DNA from: Fluviirhizobium alvei
GTDB taxonomy: Bacteria > Pseudomonadota > Alphaproteobacteria > Rhizobiales > Rhizobiaceae
DNA: 64,000 bases
Direction: 5' to 3'
Assembly: GCF_030551875.1 (NCBI RefSeq)
Contig: NZ_JAUOZU010000012.1
Location: 124,001 to 188,000 of the forward strand
The notes beneath the pieces were generated by a model, which made no database searches, was not told the origin of the DNA, and saw only the letters and a program-made list of their open reading frames with translations. Each line of letters opens with the position of its first letter. Within the stretch, counting starts at the first letter, position 1. Position numbers and translations under genes: made by a program. Positions 45,802 to 55,030 of the stretch are shown piece after piece.

Positions 45802-45830
45802 AAGGCTTTCCGGACCATCCGGGGAGCCTT
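45802..45830 (+). terminator. Second hairpin between yidC and the DMT gene
   Basis: AAGGCTTTCCGG-ACCAT-CCGGGGAGCCTT: a 12-bp stem with two G-U pairs, followed by TGTCTTT. It lies 18 bp before the DMT gene start, so it is either the main terminator of yidC or a 5' leader hairpin of the DMT gene. Confidence 0.6.
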
Positions 45831-45848
45831 TGTCTTTGGGGGGACCGG

Positions 45849-46820
45849 ATGGACAAGGCGGGCGCAAACACAGCTCTTTCCCACGAGAGGCTCGGCGCAA
45901 CGCTTGTTTTCCTCTCAGCGGTCATCTGGAGCTTCGGTGGGGCGATTGCGCGCTTCCTGACGATTTCCGACAGCTGGACGATTGTCTTCTGGCGGGCTCT
46001 GTTTGCAGGCCTCTTCCTGCTCGGCTTCCTTCTGCTGCGCGATGGGCCGCGCAAGACCTTCGCACTTTACCGCACGATGGGCATTCCCGGCCTCCTCGTC
46101 GCCTTTGGCTTTGCCACCGCCTCGACCTGCTTTGTCATTGCGATCAGCTATACGACGGTCGCCAATGTGGTGCTTATCCAGGCTGGCATTCCGCTCATTG
46201 CTGCGCTGATGGCCTGGATCCTGTTTCGCGAACGCATCGCGCCCTCGACCTGGATCGCGATTGGAGCCGTGATCATCGGCGTCGCGATCATGGTGCTCGG
46301 TGCGCCACTTTTTTCCGGCGGAGCGCTGAGCGAACCGAATACCGCTGCAGCAAGCACCTATCCGAATGCCTGGATCGGCAACCTGCTGGCTCTGACGATC
46401 GCCATCGTCTTTGCCATGACGACAGTCGTGACACGTCGTTTTCCCAATGTCCGGCAAACGCCCGGCGCATCAGCTGGCTGTTTTGCGGCAGCCCTCTTTG
46501 CCGCCAGCCAGGCCGGGAGCCTGTCGGTTACGACCGGAGAACTCGGAATTCTCTTCGTGTTCGGCGCCCTCAATCTCGGGTTAGGCATGGCGCTCTTCGT
46601 CACCGGTGCCCGGCTGATCCCGTCCGCCTTCGCCGCTCTTTTAGGCACGGCCGAGACCGTTCTCGGACCTGTTTGGGTCGCGATCATCCACGGAGAAATT
46701 CCCGGGATCGAAACGATGGTTGGAGGCGGCATCGTACTTGCAGCCCTGATTGCCTATCTTGCGTCGACACTCCGCAAGACGGCACCTGCGCTTTCAGGCC
46801 AGCAATCCCAAAAAGCGTAA
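45849..46820 (+). CDS. DMT/EamA family transporter
   Basis: A 323-residue protein with about ten hydrophobic segments in two EamA repeats (GATLVFLSAVIWSFGGAIARFLTI ... then NLLALTIAIVFAMTTVVTRRFP). Members export metabolites such as amino acids; the substrate is not known. The ATG at 45849 follows a G-rich ribosome site. Nothing ties it to its neighbours yidC or the chemoreceptor. Confidence 0.87.
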   Translation: MDKAGANTALSHERLGATLVFLSAVIWSFGGAIARFLTISDSWTIVFWRALFAGLFLLGFLLLRDGPRKTFALYRTMGIPGLLVAFGFATASTCFVIAISYTTVANVVLIQAGIPLIAALMAWILFRERIAPSTWIAIGAVIIGVAIMVLGAPLFSGGALSEPNTAAASTYPNAWIGNLLALTIAIVFAMTTVVTRRFPNVRQTPGASAGCFAAALFAASQAGSLSVTTGELGILFVFGALNLGLGMALFVTGARLIPSAFAALLGTAETVLGPVWVAIIHGEIPGIETMVGGGIVLAALIAYLASTLRKTAPALSGQQSQKA

Positions 46821-46924
46821 CCATCGATTAACCATATCTCAACTAAAACTATCCTTAGGGCAGGCAGCCGTTGGGCGGCCTTCCCACGAATTTTACTTTT
46901 CAAATTGGAAGCTGGAGCTAATTC

Positions 46925-48268
46925 ATGAGTGCCAATGCCCTCCCCGAGCTTTTTGATGGAACCGAGGCGGGCATGGACGAGATCCTGGCGATCATCGAAC
47001 AGGCCGGCAGTGGCGATTATATGCGGCTTCCGACCGGTTCGGACCAACTGTCCAAGGGGCTAGCCCGCTTCATCGGCGATGTGCGCGACAAGGGGTCCAT
47101 CTCCCTTTCGAATGTCGTCAACATCTCTGTTTCAATGACTGAGACCGCCGTGATGGCGGCAAACCTGCTGCATTTCCTGCGCGGCGTCGACAATGAATCG
47201 CAATCGGTTGCGGCCGCTGCGGAAGAGATGGCATCGACCGCCACCGAAATCGGCAAATTCGGCGAGGCGATTGTCGGCAACACGAAGATCGCCAACGCCG
47301 CCGTCAAAGCGAGCGTGGAAGCGCTCGGCCAGTCGGATGCCCGCATGGGCGTGATCGCCGGCGCAGTGACCGAAACCTCGGAGCGGATTTCCTCCATTCA
47401 GGCGCTTGCCAACCGAATTGCCGAAATCTCCGACGGGATCAAAAAGATTTCCTCGCAGACAAACCTTCTGGCCATTAATGCCGCAGTCGAAGCCGCCCGA
47501 GCGGGCGATGCCGGTCGCGGCTTTGCTGTGGTGGCAATCGAAGTGAAGGCGCTGTCGGATCGTACCGCCGCGGCGACCGTCGAAATCAGCCAGATCATCC
47601 AGGATCTGCGCGGCGGCATGAGCAAGATGGTCGAATCCATGGGCAACAGTTCTGCTGCCGTGGCCGAAGGGTCCAACGCGATGGCGAAACTGCGCCAGGC
47701 CGTCGGCGACGTCGATCGCAGCATTTCGGATGTCTCCGACAACGCAACCCATATTGCGGAGGCCCTGCGCCAACAGAAATCCGCCTCTATGGAAGTGGCG
47801 ACGTCGATCGGACGTATTGCGGAACATTCTGCCGAATCCGCCGATGCGCTGATGCCGATCGTCGATGCGATGGACAGTGCGCAAGAGGCCATTTCGCAGC
47901 AGCTCAGCGTGCTGGCCACCTGCAACCTTCCCAACAAGATTATCCGTCTGGCGCAGTCCGACCATGTCCTGTGGAAGAAGCGCCTCGCCAACATGGTCAT
48001 CGGACGCGAGGGATTGAAGCCCAACGAACTGTCCGATCACCACAACTGCCGGCTCGGCAAATGGTACTATCAGGTCACCGATCCGACCATCAAGGGACGG
48101 CAGGAATTTGCCCAGCTCGAGGAACCGCATGCAGCGGTCCATCGTCACGGCATCGAAGCCGCACGCCTGTTCAACATGGGCGATCAGGCCGGAGCGCTGC
48201 GGGAAATCGCCAAGGTCAACCAGGCTTCTGAACAGGTTCTGGCGCTTCTCAAGCGTCTGGAGCGTTGA
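46925..48268 (+). CDS. Soluble methyl-accepting chemotaxis protein with CZB domain
   Basis: A 447-residue cytoplasmic chemoreceptor with no membrane segment. The signalling core contains [50 protein letters not shown]. The C-terminal part (about 345-410) is a chemoreceptor zinc-binding (CZB) domain: [21 protein letters not shown] and [10 protein letters not shown] supply the His and Cys ligands. CZB receptors respond to oxidants such as hypochlorite or to zinc in other bacteria. No other che gene is nearby, so it should feed a distant pathway. The 104-bp upstream gap is A+T-rich. Confidence 0.9.
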   Translation: MSANALPELFDGTEAGMDEILAIIEQAGSGDYMRLPTGSDQLSKGLARFIGDVRDKGSISLSNVVNISVSMTETAVMAANLLHFLRGVDNESQSVAAAAEEMASTATEIGKFGEAIVGNTKIANAAVKASVEALGQSDARMGVIAGAVTETSERISSIQALANRIAEISDGIKKISSQTNLLAINAAVEAARAGDAGRGFAVVAIEVKALSDRTAAATVEISQIIQDLRGGMSKMVESMGNSSAAVAEGSNAMAKLRQAVGDVDRSISDVSDNATHIAEALRQQKSASMEVATSIGRIAEHSAESADALMPIVDAMDSAQEAISQQLSVLATCNLPNKIIRLAQSDHVLWKKRLANMVIGREGLKPNELSDHHNCRLGKWYYQVTDPTIKGRQEFAQLEEPHAAVHRHGIEAARLFNMGDQAGALREIAKVNQASEQVLALLKRLER

Positions 48269-48353
48269 GTTTCAGGCGCCTGGGCCTCTGCCCTTGACAG
48301 AACGCTGAAAAACCCGGATGCCCCTCGCTCAGGAAAATCCGGGACGACAGGCC

Positions 48354-49007
48354 ATGAGCAACACGCAGACCACCCTCGAGGCGGGCATTTTCAATCGACC
48401 GTGGATTTTCATTCGCGGCGTTCCATCGATGAAATTCCTGCCCCCGGCCGGCCCGGCGGAAATCGCCTTTGCCGGTCGTTCCAATGTCGGCAAATCGTCG
48501 CTCATCAATGCGCTCGTTCAGCAGACGGGCCTTGCCCGCACCTCCAATACGCCCGGCCGGACACAGGAACTCAACTATTTCGTTCCCGATGGCTACAATG
48601 GTGACATGGGCGATCTGCCGCCGATCGCGCTCGTTGACATGCCAGGCTATGGCTATGCCGAAGCGCCGAAAGCCCAGGTCGATGCCTGGACGGCCCTGGT
48701 GTTCGATTACCTGCGCGGCCGGCCGACGCTGAAACGCGTCTATGTGCTGATCGACAGCCGCCACGGCATCAAGAAGAACGATGAGGACGTGCTCAAGCTT
48801 CTCGACAAGGCCGCCGTTTCCTATCAGATCGTCCTGACCAAGACGGACAAGATCAAGCCGCCCGCCGTCGAAAAGCTTGTTCGCGATACGGCTGCACTGC
48901 TTGCAAAACACCCTGCCGCTTACCCGGAAATCCTCGCGACTTCGTCCGAGAAATCATCCGGGCTCGATGAGCTTCGCCAGGCAATCGTCACCGTCATCAA
49001 CCAATAG
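48354..49007 (+). CDS. engB: Ribosome biogenesis GTP-binding protein EngB (YihA/YsxC)
   Basis: A 217-residue essential GTPase for large ribosomal subunit assembly. G1 is GRSNVGKSS (41-49), G2 lies in [14 protein letters not shown]3 is VDMPGYGYA, and G4 is TKTDK. The ATG at 48354 matches the usual rhizobial length; an in-frame ATG at 48318 is possible and neither has a good ribosome site. It ends in a strong terminator. Confidence 0.94.
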   Translation: MSNTQTTLEAGIFNRPWIFIRGVPSMKFLPPAGPAEIAFAGRSNVGKSSLINALVQQTGLARTSNTPGRTQELNYFVPDGYNGDMGDLPPIALVDMPGYGYAEAPKAQVDAWTALVFDYLRGRPTLKRVYVLIDSRHGIKKNDEDVLKLLDKAAVSYQIVLTKTDKIKPPAVEKLVRDTAALLAKHPAAYPEILATSSEKSSGLDELRQAIVTVINQ

Positions 49008-49040
49008 GGCGCCCCGGCGAAAGCCGGAACGCCCCTTTTG
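49007..49040 (+). terminator. Terminator after engB
   Basis: Two stacked 5-bp stems (GGGCG/CGCCC outer, CCGGC/GCCGG inner) with a 2+2 internal loop and a GAAA tetraloop, followed by CTTTTG. It starts at the last base of the engB stop. Confidence 0.8.
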
Positions 49041-49060
49041 CTCGTTTTCGATGGAGCCGA

Positions 49061-49624
49061 TCAGCCCTTCGGCAGAAGCACCTTGTCGATGACGTGAATG
49101 ACGCCGTTCGACTGTTTCACATCGGCGATGGTGACTGTCGCAGTACCACCGGTCTCATCGGTCAGCGTAATCATGCCGTTCTTTTCGGATGCCTTCAGAA
49201 CGCAGCCACCGACGGTCTTGACGTCGTGCATGCCACCATCATCCTTGATCATCTTTTCGATGGCAGAGGACATCGCATCGGCGGCAACCACATGGCAGGT
49301 CAGCACCTTGGTCAGCTGATCCTTGTTTTCCGGCTTCAGAAGCGTATCGACAGTACCGGCCGGAAGCGCATCAAAGGCGGCATTGGTCGGTGCAAAGACC
49401 GTGAACGGTCCCTTGCCGGAGAGGGTGTCGACAAGGCCAGCAGCCTTCACAGCGGCCACCAGCGTCGTGTGGTCCTTGGAATTGACGGCATTCTCGACGA
49501 TCGTCTTGTTGTCATACATCGGCGCGCCGCCGACTTCCGGATTGGACGACGCCTGAACCGAAACGGCAGTGCCGGCGACCAGAGCCAAGATCAAGCCTGA
49601 ACGAAGCGTAGTGGAGATAGACAT
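49061..49624 (-). CDS. Fasciclin (FAS1) domain secreted protein
   Basis: A 187-residue exported protein: a signal peptide (MSISTTLRSGLILALVAGTAVSVQA) followed by one FAS1 domain with the H1 box DTLSGKGPFTVFAPTNAAFDALP and the H2-like end NGVIHVIDKVLLP. Bacterial FAS1 proteins act in adhesion or cell-surface functions, and mycobacterial MPT70/MPT83 belong to this family. The ATG at 49624 follows GAGGAAGG. It lies downstream of an ECF sigma/anti-sigma pair on the same strand with a gap of 114 bp containing a hairpin. Confidence 0.9.
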   Translation of the reverse strand: MSISTTLRSGLILALVAGTAVSVQASSNPEVGGAPMYDNKTIVENAVNSKDHTTLVAAVKAAGLVDTLSGKGPFTVFAPTNAAFDALPAGTVDTLLKPENKDQLTKVLTCHVVAADAMSSAIEKMIKDDGGMHDVKTVGGCVLKASEKNGMITLTDETGGTATVTIADVKQSNGVIHVIDKVLLPKG

Positions 49625-49648
49625 CGGTTTTCCTTCCTCTCGTTTACG

Positions 49649-49665
49649 CACCGGTTCTTCCGGTG
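49649..49665 (-). repeat. Leader hairpin of the fasciclin gene
   Basis: CACCGG-TTCTT-CCGGTG, perfect 6-bp arms, 25 bp upstream of the fasciclin start, just before its ribosome site. A second smaller stem (ACCCT/AGGGT with a short loop) is seen next to it. It could be a terminator of the anti-sigma gene or a leader structure. Confidence 0.45.
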
Positions 49666-49738
49666 GTCCACCCTTTCAGGGTTGGTAAAAACTGTTACGG
49701 GAGGGCGTTCGGAAAAGTTTCAGTCCTTTTTGCTTTTT

Positions 49739-50461
49739 TCAGAGCAATTGCATTTTTCCGGATGCAACGACCGGACCATGCGGCTTGCCATCCGGTGAAC
49801 CGCCGAACGTTTCAAGCGTGATGGCGACGACGACATCCTTGCTGACCTTCTGGCGCAAGGATTCGGGGATGTTCAGGTTTCCGCCGGATCCTTCGGCGAG
49901 AATCCCGACCGAGATCGGCACCTGGTCGGGGCCGATCACCCAGACTTCAAGTGACTTCGGTGCGGTTTCGCGCTGGGCTGCAGGCGAAATGTTGAGAAGG
50001 CCCGTCGATGCATCATAGGAGGCAAGCAGCCGGAGGCCGCCCTCGTTCGACGAAAGTTCGGCGACCATGGCGGGCGCCGGCCTCTCGTTTCGTGCGGAGA
50101 TCCTGTCCACCGACAGTCCGATCACACCGGCCAGAAGGGTGACGCCGAAGGCCGCGCGCCAGAACGACGCCGACGACCAGAGCCAGCGAAGCATGGAGGT
50201 TTTCGTCTCATCGACCGCAGGTTCAAACAGCCGGACCTCGATCTTGCGAAAGAGATCGGCGGGGACCGGCTGATCCTGATAGTCCTCGTTGAACTGGCTG
50301 AGGTTGCGCTGCCAGCGGCGAACCTGACGGGAAAAGCGCTCGTCGACGGCCATACGCTCCTCGACCTTGCGCCTGTCAGCCTCGGAGAGAACACCGAGCA
50401 CATATTCGCCCGAAATGATCTCGTCGCGGCTTGAATCCCAATCTTCCGGTCGTTCGCTCAT
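49739..50461 (-). CDS. Anti-sigma factor, RskA type
   Basis: A 240-residue membrane anti-sigma factor: N-terminal cytoplasmic sigma-binding part (ISGEYVLGVLSEADRRKVEERMAVDERFSRQVRRW, about 15-50), one TM at about 100-117, and a periplasmic RskA domain (about 130-240, SLEVWVIGPDQVPISVGIL). There is no zinc-type HxxxCxxC motif. The ATG at 50461 overlaps the sigma gene stop by ATGA, so both are translated together. Likely partner: the ECF sigma factor just upstream. Confidence 0.87.
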   Translation of the reverse strand: MSERPEDWDSSRDEIISGEYVLGVLSEADRRKVEERMAVDERFSRQVRRWQRNLSQFNEDYQDQPVPADLFRKIEVRLFEPAVDETKTSMLRWLWSSASFWRAAFGVTLLAGVIGLSVDRISARNERPAPAMVAELSSNEGGLRLLASYDASTGLLNISPAAQRETAPKSLEVWVIGPDQVPISVGILAEGSGGNLNIPESLRQKVSKDVVVAITLETFGGSPDGKPHGPVVASGKMQLL

Positions 50462-51039
50462 GAGCCAAGACACTCTCGCAGTTTCAGCAGGCTTCTCCTC
50501 AACCATGTCCGCATCGTGTTGAGCGGCACGCCGTGGAGATTCGCCAATTCAAGATAACTCAAACCCTCGACATAGGCACGTCGTACTGCATCGGCTCGCG
50601 ATGCCTCGAGGGTCTGCATGCAGTTTTCAATTCCGGACGCCACGGAGCGTCGCTGGGCATTTTCTTCCGGGCTCGGGTCGAGCGAAGCCAGGTCGAACGC
50701 TTCATCCAGCGTTTCGGTCTGTGGCTTGCGGGCCCTGAGCTGGTCTATGGCATGATAACGGGCAATCGAGCACAGCCATGCCATGGCAGAACCGGCTTCC
50801 TCATTATAACGTCCGGCATTCCGCCAGATTCGGATATAGACCTCCTGCAGGGCTTCTTCCGCGTCGGCCCTGCTTTTGAGCATACGGAGCAGGATCGAAA
50901 AAAGTTTCCCCGAGGTCGCCTGATAGAGTTGGGAAAATGCATTGCGGTCGCCGAGAGCGATCCGGCCAAGGAGATGAGGGAGTTCTTGCATGACCCTGCT
51001 TTCCGGCACGTGCTGAACGGTTCTGGTCGCTTGAAACAT
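50458..51039 (-). CDS. ECF sigma factor, SigK-like
   Basis: A 193-residue ECF sigma factor: region 2 contains LFSILLRMLKSRADAEEALQEVYIRIWRNAGRYNEEAGSAMAWLCSIARYHAIDQLR and region 4 contains EGLSYLELANLHGVPLNTMRTWLRRSLLKLRECL. The anti-sigma type points to the SigK/RskA class. The start is ATG at 51039; an ATG at 50991 (MQELPHLLGRI) is possible. It diverges from argB. Confidence 0.87.
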   Translation of the reverse strand: MFQATRTVQHVPESRVMQELPHLLGRIALGDRNAFSQLYQATSGKLFSILLRMLKSRADAEEALQEVYIRIWRNAGRYNEEAGSAMAWLCSIARYHAIDQLRARKPQTETLDEAFDLASLDPSPEENAQRRSVASGIENCMQTLEASRADAVRRAYVEGLSYLELANLHGVPLNTMRTWLRRSLLKLRECLGS

Positions 51040-51133
51040 TCTTCATTTACGTCGCGACCGCACAAAAGGATCATTCCAACCGACATAAAGTTCGGCTAAA
51101 GAGGCCGTGAGTTTCGATCCGAAAGGCCCGCCC

Positions 51134-52021
51134 ATGTCCCAATCCGAAAGCGAAATCCAGGCTCGTCTGCTTGTCCAGGCCCTGCCCTTCATGCAACGTT
51201 ACGAAAACAAGACGATTGTCGTGAAATATGGCGGGCACGCCATGGGCAACCCGGAACTGGGCAAGGCCTTTGCAAGCGACATCGCCCTTCTCAAGCAATC
51301 CGGCGTCAATCCGATCGTCGTGCATGGCGGCGGACCGCAGATCGGCGCCATGCTGGCCAAACTCGGGATCGAATCCCGCTTCGAGAATGGCCTGCGGGTG
51401 ACCGACCAGAAAACCGTCGAGATCGTCGAGATGGTGCTTGCCGGATCGATCAACAAGGAAATCGTCGCGCTAATCAACCAGACTGGTGAATGGGCGATCG
51501 GGCTTTGCGGCAAGGATGGCAACATGGTCTTCGCCGAGAAGGCGAAGAAGGTCGTGACCGATCCCGAATCGAACATCGAGCGCGTTCTGGATCTCGGTTT
51601 CGTCGGCGAAGTGGTGGAAGTCGACCGCACGCTGATCGATCTTCTGGCCCGCTCCGAAATGATTCCCGTCATCGCTCCGGTCGCTCCGGGCCGCGATGGC
51701 CATACCTACAACATCAATGCCGACACGTTCGCCGGTGCCATTGCCGGCGCGCTCAATGCCGTGCGCCTGTTGTTCCTCACGGATGTTCCCGGTGTGCTCG
51801 ACAAGGATGGCAAGCTCATCAAGGAACTTTCCGTCGCCGATGCCCGCAAGCTCATCAAGGACGGCACCATCTCCGGCGGCATGATCCCGAAGGTCGAAAC
51901 CTGCATCGAAGCGATCGAAGCCGGCGTTCAGGGTGTGGTCATCCTGAACGGCAAGACATCGCATTCGGTTCTGCTCGAACTCTTCACCGAAGGCGGTGCC
52001 GGCACGCTTATCGTGCCCTGA
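51134..52021 (+). CDS. argB: Acetylglutamate kinase
   Basis: A 295-residue amino-acid kinase that phosphorylates N-acetylglutamate in arginine synthesis. The sequence [44 protein letters not shown] is nearly the same as in Sinorhizobium ArgB from memory, and the C-terminal [28 protein letters not shown] is the arginine-sensing, feedback-inhibited type. ATG 51134 is used; GTG at 51107 is possible. ArgB neighbours the sigma module only by chance, I think. Confidence 0.96.
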   Translation: MSQSESEIQARLLVQALPFMQRYENKTIVVKYGGHAMGNPELGKAFASDIALLKQSGVNPIVVHGGGPQIGAMLAKLGIESRFENGLRVTDQKTVEIVEMVLAGSINKEIVALINQTGEWAIGLCGKDGNMVFAEKAKKVVTDPESNIERVLDLGFVGEVVEVDRTLIDLLARSEMIPVIAPVAPGRDGHTYNINADTFAGAIAGALNAVRLLFLTDVPGVLDKDGKLIKELSVADARKLIKDGTISGGMIPKVETCIEAIEAGVQGVVILNGKTSHSVLLELFTEGGAGTLIVP

Positions 52022-52086
52022 CCAGCTTCGCGAGAGGTTTGAGGCGAATAACCGGCGAAAGAACAGTCTTTCGCCGGGAGCCGATC

Positions 52087-52818
52087 GTGTCCACTCGCCT
52101 TTTCCTGTCCGCCTTCCTGACATTCGGCCTCCTGGCGGCTTCCGCCGAGGCCAAGCAACTGCGCTTTGCCGGCTACGACTTCACAATCAAGGAAGGCAAC
52201 GGTCTCGGACCGGGTCCGAACAGCTGGGCAGCATCGCAGGTGTTCGTCGATACAAAGGGGCGCCTGCATCTGCGCTTTTCCAAGAAGAAGAACCGCTGGT
52301 TTGCCGGCGAGGTGCGCAGCGTCAGCCGGCTGGGTTTCGGCACCTACGAGATGGAATTTGAAGGTGATATCGGCGGGCAGGACAAGAACGTCGTTTTCGG
52401 CTTCTTCAATTACCCGACAGCCGATGTCGGGCCCGATGCGACCAACGAGATCGACGTCGAATTCGCCCGCTGGAGCGATATGCGGAACAAGCCGCTGAAC
52501 TACACCGTCTGGCCGGTCAAACCGGGCCTCCGAAACGCCCACAAGACCTTTTCCTTCCCCAAAGGTGTTACGCGCAGCATTCATCGCTTCACCTGGAAAC
52601 GCGACCGCGTCTTCTATGTCACCGAGTTGCTGGATGCGGATGGTGAAACAGTCAAACGCTACAGTTGGCTGTTTCGCCCGGATGACTACAAGAACCGGAT
52701 CGGCTCAAAACCGATGTCGATCTTCTTCAATCTGTGGGGCTTTCGCGGACAGACGCCTTCCGATGACAAGCCGGTCGAGGTGATCATCAACAAATTCACC
52801 TTCACGCCGGCGCCCTGA
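52087..52818 (+). CDS. Secreted GH16-like glycoside hydrolase family protein
   Basis: A 243-residue exported protein: signal peptide (MSTRLFLSAFLTFGLLAASAEA) followed by a concanavalin-like jelly roll. NEIDVEFARW contains the ExDxE pair typical of GH16 (Glu121 and Glu125 with Asp123). Substrate is unknown; related enzymes cleave beta-glucans or other polysaccharides. GTG at 52087 is the start, preceded by GGGAG six bases upstream. It is 65 bp after argB. Confidence 0.75.
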   Translation: MSTRLFLSAFLTFGLLAASAEAKQLRFAGYDFTIKEGNGLGPGPNSWAASQVFVDTKGRLHLRFSKKKNRWFAGEVRSVSRLGFGTYEMEFEGDIGGQDKNVVFGFFNYPTADVGPDATNEIDVEFARWSDMRNKPLNYTVWPVKPGLRNAHKTFSFPKGVTRSIHRFTWKRDRVFYVTELLDADGETVKRYSWLFRPDDYKNRIGSKPMSIFFNLWGFRGQTPSDDKPVEVIINKFTFTPAP

Positions 52819-52841
52819 GGCGCCAGCGGTCGGCGATAGGG

Positions 52842-54332
52842 TCATTCCATCGGCGGAGCGGCATGCTGGATGCCAGCGCTCTGGGATGCCTTCAGGAATA
52901 GAACAGACCCTGCGACAATCACATAACAGGCGATATTGTACCAGAGCGATGTTTCAAGCGCGGTCTTGAACGCCTCGTGCTGGGACAGGCCGGTTGCGAG
53001 ATTGCGCCCGATCCCCGAAAAGAAAATTTCAGAGATAATGGCGACCCCGAAGGCTCCGCCCATCTGCTGGATGGCCTGCAGCGCACCCGATCCCGATCCT
53101 GTATCCTTCGGCGGCACACTGGCGAGCACCATCTGGAACATCGGGGCGATGGCAAAGCCCGTCCCGATGCCGCCGATGATCATGGGCAGAATGAAGTCCG
53201 ACTTGATGATCTCCTCACCGATGCCTGACACGATATGTCGGAGCAACAGGATCGACCCGATCAGCATTGCGGCGCCGAACACCATGCGCTGACGCGGATA
53301 GCGTCCACCAAGGCGTCCGGTAATTGCCGAGGCGAGGAGCACGCCAACCGGAAAGCCGAGCGTCGTCAGACCCGACTGCAGGGGTGACAGGTTGTAACCG
53401 CCCTGAAGAAAGACCGCGAGCACAAGGAAATAGCCCGGCATCGCCGAAAAGAAGACCATAGTCGCCGCGGCGCCGAACAGATAGTTGCTGTTTGCCATCA
53501 AGGCGGTAGGCAAGAGTTCTGCTCCACCCACGCTTTTCTGTCGACGCTCCCAGAGAACGAAGGCAATAGCCAGCGGCAGGAAGGCCAGCATCATGGCGAA
53601 ACACCAGACCGGCCAGCCGAACCCGCGACCTTCCACCAACGGGAAGATCAGGCAGAAAATAGCCAGAGCGGCGATACCGATGCCGACCCAGTCATTGCTC
53701 AGGCTGGGGTTGCCCTTGATATCCGGAATCAGGCGTCGACCGGCAATAACCGCTGCAATGCCGATGGGAATGTTGATGAGGAAGATCGGTCGCCATTCCA
53801 GACCGAACAGATTGGCATCAATGAGAAAGCCACCGGTAACCGGACCCGCGACCGAAGCAAGACCGGCGGTCAGGCCGAAAAGAGAGAAAGCCTGGGCGCG
53901 CTCGTTGGCCGGAAACATGGTCTGGGCGATCGCAAGGACCTGCGGCGTCATGATGGCACCGGCAATGCCCTGGATGATACGAGCTACAATGAGCATTTCG
54001 ACGTTGACCGCCAGGCCGCAAAGCGCCGAGGCGATGGTGAAGGAAGCGACGCCGATCAGGAACATGCGCTTCTTGCCGGCGATGTCGCCATAACGACCGA
54101 AGGGCAGCAACCCGAGCGCAAAGGCCATGATGTAGCCGGCAACGATCCATTCGATCGCGCTTTCCGTCGCCTGGAGGCCTTTCTGCAGGCTGGGCAGGGC
54201 GACATTGACGATCGTGACGTCGATCATGTTCATAAAGCTCGCCATCAACAGCACGAACATGGCAATCCAGCGATTGGCATAGGGTGCAGGCGGCTGTTGA
54301 GCGGCTTGGGCCATTGGATGTGGTGCAGACAT
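52842..54332 (-). CDS. MFS transporter, DHA2 (EmrB/QacA) type
   Basis: A 496-residue drug/H+ antiporter with about 14 hydrophobic segments. Motif A-like GRYGDIAGKKRMF and motif C-like GLTAGLASVAGPVTGGFLID are visible. No EmrA-like membrane fusion protein gene is adjacent. It lies 2 bp downstream of a TetR gene on the same strand, so TetR very likely represses its own operon with it. Confidence 0.9.
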   Translation of the reverse strand: MSAPHPMAQAAQQPPAPYANRWIAMFVLLMASFMNMIDVTIVNVALPSLQKGLQATESAIEWIVAGYIMAFALGLLPFGRYGDIAGKKRMFLIGVASFTIASALCGLAVNVEMLIVARIIQGIAGAIMTPQVLAIAQTMFPANERAQAFSLFGLTAGLASVAGPVTGGFLIDANLFGLEWRPIFLINIPIGIAAVIAGRRLIPDIKGNPSLSNDWVGIGIAALAIFCLIFPLVEGRGFGWPVWCFAMMLAFLPLAIAFVLWERRQKSVGGAELLPTALMANSNYLFGAAATMVFFSAMPGYFLVLAVFLQGGYNLSPLQSGLTTLGFPVGVLLASAITGRLGGRYPRQRMVFGAAMLIGSILLLRHIVSGIGEEIIKSDFILPMIIGGIGTGFAIAPMFQMVLASVPPKDTGSGSGALQAIQQMGGAFGVAIISEIFFSGIGRNLATGLSQHEAFKTALETSLWYNIACYVIVAGSVLFLKASQSAGIQHAAPPME

Positions 54333-54334
54333 GG

Positions 54335-54943
54335 TCAGGTTCCCGATGGATTGGCGCCTAGCGCCCGGAGGAGTTCGACAGAAACGCGATCCAGCGGATC
54401 GTCGCTTCCGATTTGCATGGATGCGGTTGCGATGAGAGCGCCGATCACCAGATAGGCGCCGGCGACCGGATCGAGGTCTGGACGAAAACTGCCGTCGTTG
54501 CGACCTTCGTCAAGGATGGAGACAAAGCCTTCAAACCATCGGATCCGCAGGGGAATAATCTCATGCGCGACATTGTCGTCATACTTTGCACGCCGCGTCA
54601 TTTCCTCCATCACCTTCAGCAATTCGGGATTGTTGTCGCGGGTTTCGCGGAATTCGGTGATCTCGATTTCCAGTTTCTGACGCGCCGTGAGGCCCTTCCG
54701 GTCGCGCTGGAGATGTTGCGCCACGAATTCGTCGCGCATCGATTGCGCCACGAGAGCGATCAGCGCCTCCTTGCTCGGTACGTGATAGTGAAGAGTCGCG
54801 ATGTTGATCCCCACCCTTTCGGCGATCTCACGGGTGCGCAGGCCCTCAAAACCCTTCTCGATGATCAGCGAGCGCGCAGCCGCGGCGATTGCGCGCTTGC
54901 GGTCATCATGCGGCAGATATCTTGGCGACGGCGTTTCGGACAT
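54335..54943 (-). CDS. TetR family repressor
   Basis: A 202-residue regulator with an N-terminal TetR HTH (KRAIAAAARSLIIEKGFEGLRTREIAERVGINIATLHYHVPSKEALIALV, about 16-65) and a helical ligand-binding domain. It is the first gene of the efflux operon. A perfect palindrome 17 bp upstream of its start is the likely operator. Confidence 0.9.
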   Translation of the reverse strand: MSETPSPRYLPHDDRKRAIAAAARSLIIEKGFEGLRTREIAERVGINIATLHYHVPSKEALIALVAQSMRDEFVAQHLQRDRKGLTARQKLEIEITEFRETRDNNPELLKVMEEMTRRAKYDDNVAHEIIPLRIRWFEGFVSILDEGRNDGSFRPDLDPVAGAYLVIGALIATASMQIGSDDPLDRVSVELLRALGANPSGT

Positions 54944-54960
54944 GTCTCACTCAATTCATC

Positions 54961-54980
54961 AATCAATCACTTGATTGATT
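54961..54980. promoter_or_regulatory. Likely TetR operator
   Basis: AATCAATCA-CT-TGATTGATT, perfect 9-bp arms, lying 18-37 bp upstream of the tetR start in the 87-bp gap to mutS. Length and symmetry are typical of a TetR dimer site that would cover the promoter of the tetR-MFS operon. A third TCAATCA-like repeat runs into the left arm. Confidence 0.8.
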
Positions 54981-55030
54981 TTAGTCGTACAGTCAAGACA
55001 TCGGTAACCGCCGACTGAGACAAGGTTGTT

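Noticed and set aside
46860-46885. GGCAGCC / GGCGGCC stem between the DMT gene and the chemoreceptor
   Set aside because: Contains an A-G mismatch in the middle and no T run; too weak for a terminator call.
51044-51075. TGATCC-N18-TAAATG on the minus strand upstream of the ECF sigma gene as an autoregulatory promoter
   Set aside because: It resembles the RpoE/ChrR promoter class, but no matching element is present upstream of the fasciclin gene, so I did not call it.
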